Shown: positions 63,379 to 64,000 of the stretch, piece by piece | How the letters are laid out: each line of letters opens with the position of its first letter | Position numbering within the stretch: the first letter of the stretch is position 1 | Assembly: GCA_009711825.1 (NCBI GenBank) | Contig: VEMY01000007.1 | Location: forward strand, 23,899-87,898 | Reading direction: 5' to 3' | From: Bacillota bacterium | GTDB taxonomy: Bacteria > Bacillota > Proteinivoracia > UBA4975 > VEMY01 | Length of the DNA: 64,000 nucleotides | Translations under genes and position numbers: made by a program | The notes under the pieces: model-generated | Database searches by the model: none | What the model saw: only the letters and a program-made list of their open reading frames with translations | What the model was told of the DNA's origin: nothing

Positions 63379-63873
63379 TTGAATCTGCAGTTAGTCGTTA
63401 ACGCCTTTGTTGCCGCGTTGGCACTGCTGTTTGCACTTGTTGGAGTGATTATTCCAGGACTGCCCGGAATACCGGTGCTTTGGCTGCTGGTGGCCCTTGA
63501 CTATTGGTGGCTGGGCCGGTTGGGCCTTGCAGCTGGATCAATGGTTATTTTAAGTGTTCTGGCGGCAGCTACACTGATAATTGACCAGCTGGCAACCCTG
63601 GTTGGTGTAAAAAAAAGAGGCGGCAGCTTTCTTGGAGTGGTCGGCACTATTGTTGGACTGGTTGGGGGAATGGTGCTTTTTAACATTCCCGGTATGCTGA
63701 TCGGTTGTTTCACCGGAGCTTTGGTGGGTGAACTGATAAACGGTCAGCAATTTCAGAAGGCCACTTCAATTGCGTTTGGTTCGCTTGTGGGTTACGCCTT
63801 CGCTACAGCTTTTAAACTGGCGGTGTGGGTTTACTATACTGTCACGCTCTTTATCTATATCTTTGCAATCTAA
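63379..63873 (+). CDS. DUF456 membrane protein
   Basis: 164 aa, almost wholly hydrophobic: segments near residues 5-45, 50-72, 84-130 and 135-160. GVIIPGLPGIPVLWLLV and GGSFLGVVGTIVGLVGGMV are typical of DUF456, a family with glycine-zipper-like helices and no known function. TTG 63379 follows GGGGAGAGGGG; the ATG at 63340 lies inside ynbB without a site. Confidence 0.82.
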   Translation: MNLQLVVNAFVAALALLFALVGVIIPGLPGIPVLWLLVALDYWWLGRLGLAAGSMVILSVLAAATLIIDQLATLVGVKKRGGSFLGVVGTIVGLVGGMVLFNIPGMLIGCFTGALVGELINGQQFQKATSIAFGSLVGYAFATAFKLAVWVYYTVTLFIYIFAI

Positions 63874-63952
63874 TGTAACTGCTAACCCATAATGCCCACC
63901 AGTAGACGTCATTAATTGGCCGCAAATTGCCGGACAAGCTGACCAGAATGGA

Positions 63953-63977
63953 AGGGAGAATTAGAGCAATTCTCCCT
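63953..63977. repeat. Perfect inverted repeat near the right edge
   Basis: AGGGAGAATT (63953-63962) and AATTCTCCCT (63968-63977) form a 10-bp stem with a five-base loop. No T-run follows on either strand. It may be the start of a leader element of the next gene outside the window; its role is unknown. Confidence 0.35.
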
Positions 63978-64000
63978 GGACAACTACCTTCACCATATGG

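Noticed and set aside
1..64000. CRISPR array, tRNA/rRNA genes, insertion sequence or prophage
   Set aside because: No regularly spaced direct repeats, cloverleaf-like segments, transposase, integrase or phage structural genes were seen on either strand.

Overview
The window reads as a chromosomal segment of an endospore-forming member of the Bacillota, most likely a clostridial-type anaerobe. Three things point there. The gene order follows the Bacillus subtilis block truB-ribF-rpsO-pnp ... dpaAB-asd-dapG-dapA-rnj-tepA-ylzJ-spoIIIE ... ymfK-rodZ-pgsA-cinA-recA-rny-ymdB-spoVS-miaB-mutS-mutL-miaA-hfq-spoVK-ynbB. Sporulation genes (ymxH, dpaAB, spoIIIE, spoVS, spoVK) are scattered through it. 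Its central metabolism runs on ferredoxin and a Na+-pumping decarboxylase. TTG and GTG starts placed 6-9 nt after strong GGAGG-type ribosome binding sites are common. Almost everything is on the + strand; the exceptions are an ATPase gene (22253-23278) and a small membrane-protein gene (51580-52008). The genus cannot be read from the sequence; an alkaliphilic, syntrophic or sulfur-reducing Clostridia lineage would fit but is inference.

Layout. 1-4.9 kb: RNA and translation genes (partial nrnA-like, truB, ribF, rpsO, pnp). 4.9-11.4 kb: a NodB-like protein with altered catalytic residues, ymxH, a glycine-zipper stress protein, then dipicolinate and lysine/DAP synthesis (dpaA, dpaB, asd, dapG, dapA). 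11.5-17.3 kb: RNase J, TepA, YlzJ-like, UppP, SpoIIIE. 17.4-22.2 kb: a BMP-family nucleoside ABC importer. 22.2-33.0 kb: a divergent ATPase, ymfK, rodZ, rimO, pgsA, a membrane protein paired with a short FtsH-type protease, pncC, a membrane metallophosphoesterase, thpR, recA, recX. 33.0-37.8 kb: rny, ymdB, spoVS, a dipeptidase, a PHP phosphoesterase. 37.9-50.4 kb: a metabolic island. 50.5-53.3 kb: mnmH, a membrane protein and a probably frameshifted secreted protein. 53.5-64 kb: miaB, mutS, mutL, a methyltransferase, miaA, hfq, spoVK, ynbB and a DUF456 protein.

The most notable region is 37.9-50.4 kb. A GntR regulator is followed by a four-subunit 2-oxoacid:ferredoxin oxidoreductase, a glutamate-type dehydrogenase, both methylmalonyl-CoA mutase subunits, the MeaB chaperone, methylmalonyl-CoA epimerase, all four subunits of a Na+-pumping methylmalonyl-CoA decarboxylase, and the phosphotransacylase PduL. 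Read in order, these encode glutamate -> 2-oxoglutarate -> succinyl-CoA -> methylmalonyl-CoA -> propionyl-CoA -> propionyl-phosphate, with energy conserved as a Na+ gradient and an acyl phosphate. No electron sink is encoded here, so reduced ferredoxin and NAD(P)H must be reoxidised elsewhere, for example by H2 production. The cluster sits inside the otherwise conserved recA-to-mutS core region.

No rRNA, tRNA, CRISPR array, insertion sequence, phage or origin was found. No gene-free stretch exceeds about 300 bases. The longest are 33050-33237 (rny leader), 50352-50558 (mnmH leader with a hairpin) and 53302-53481 (a terminator and the miaB upstream region).
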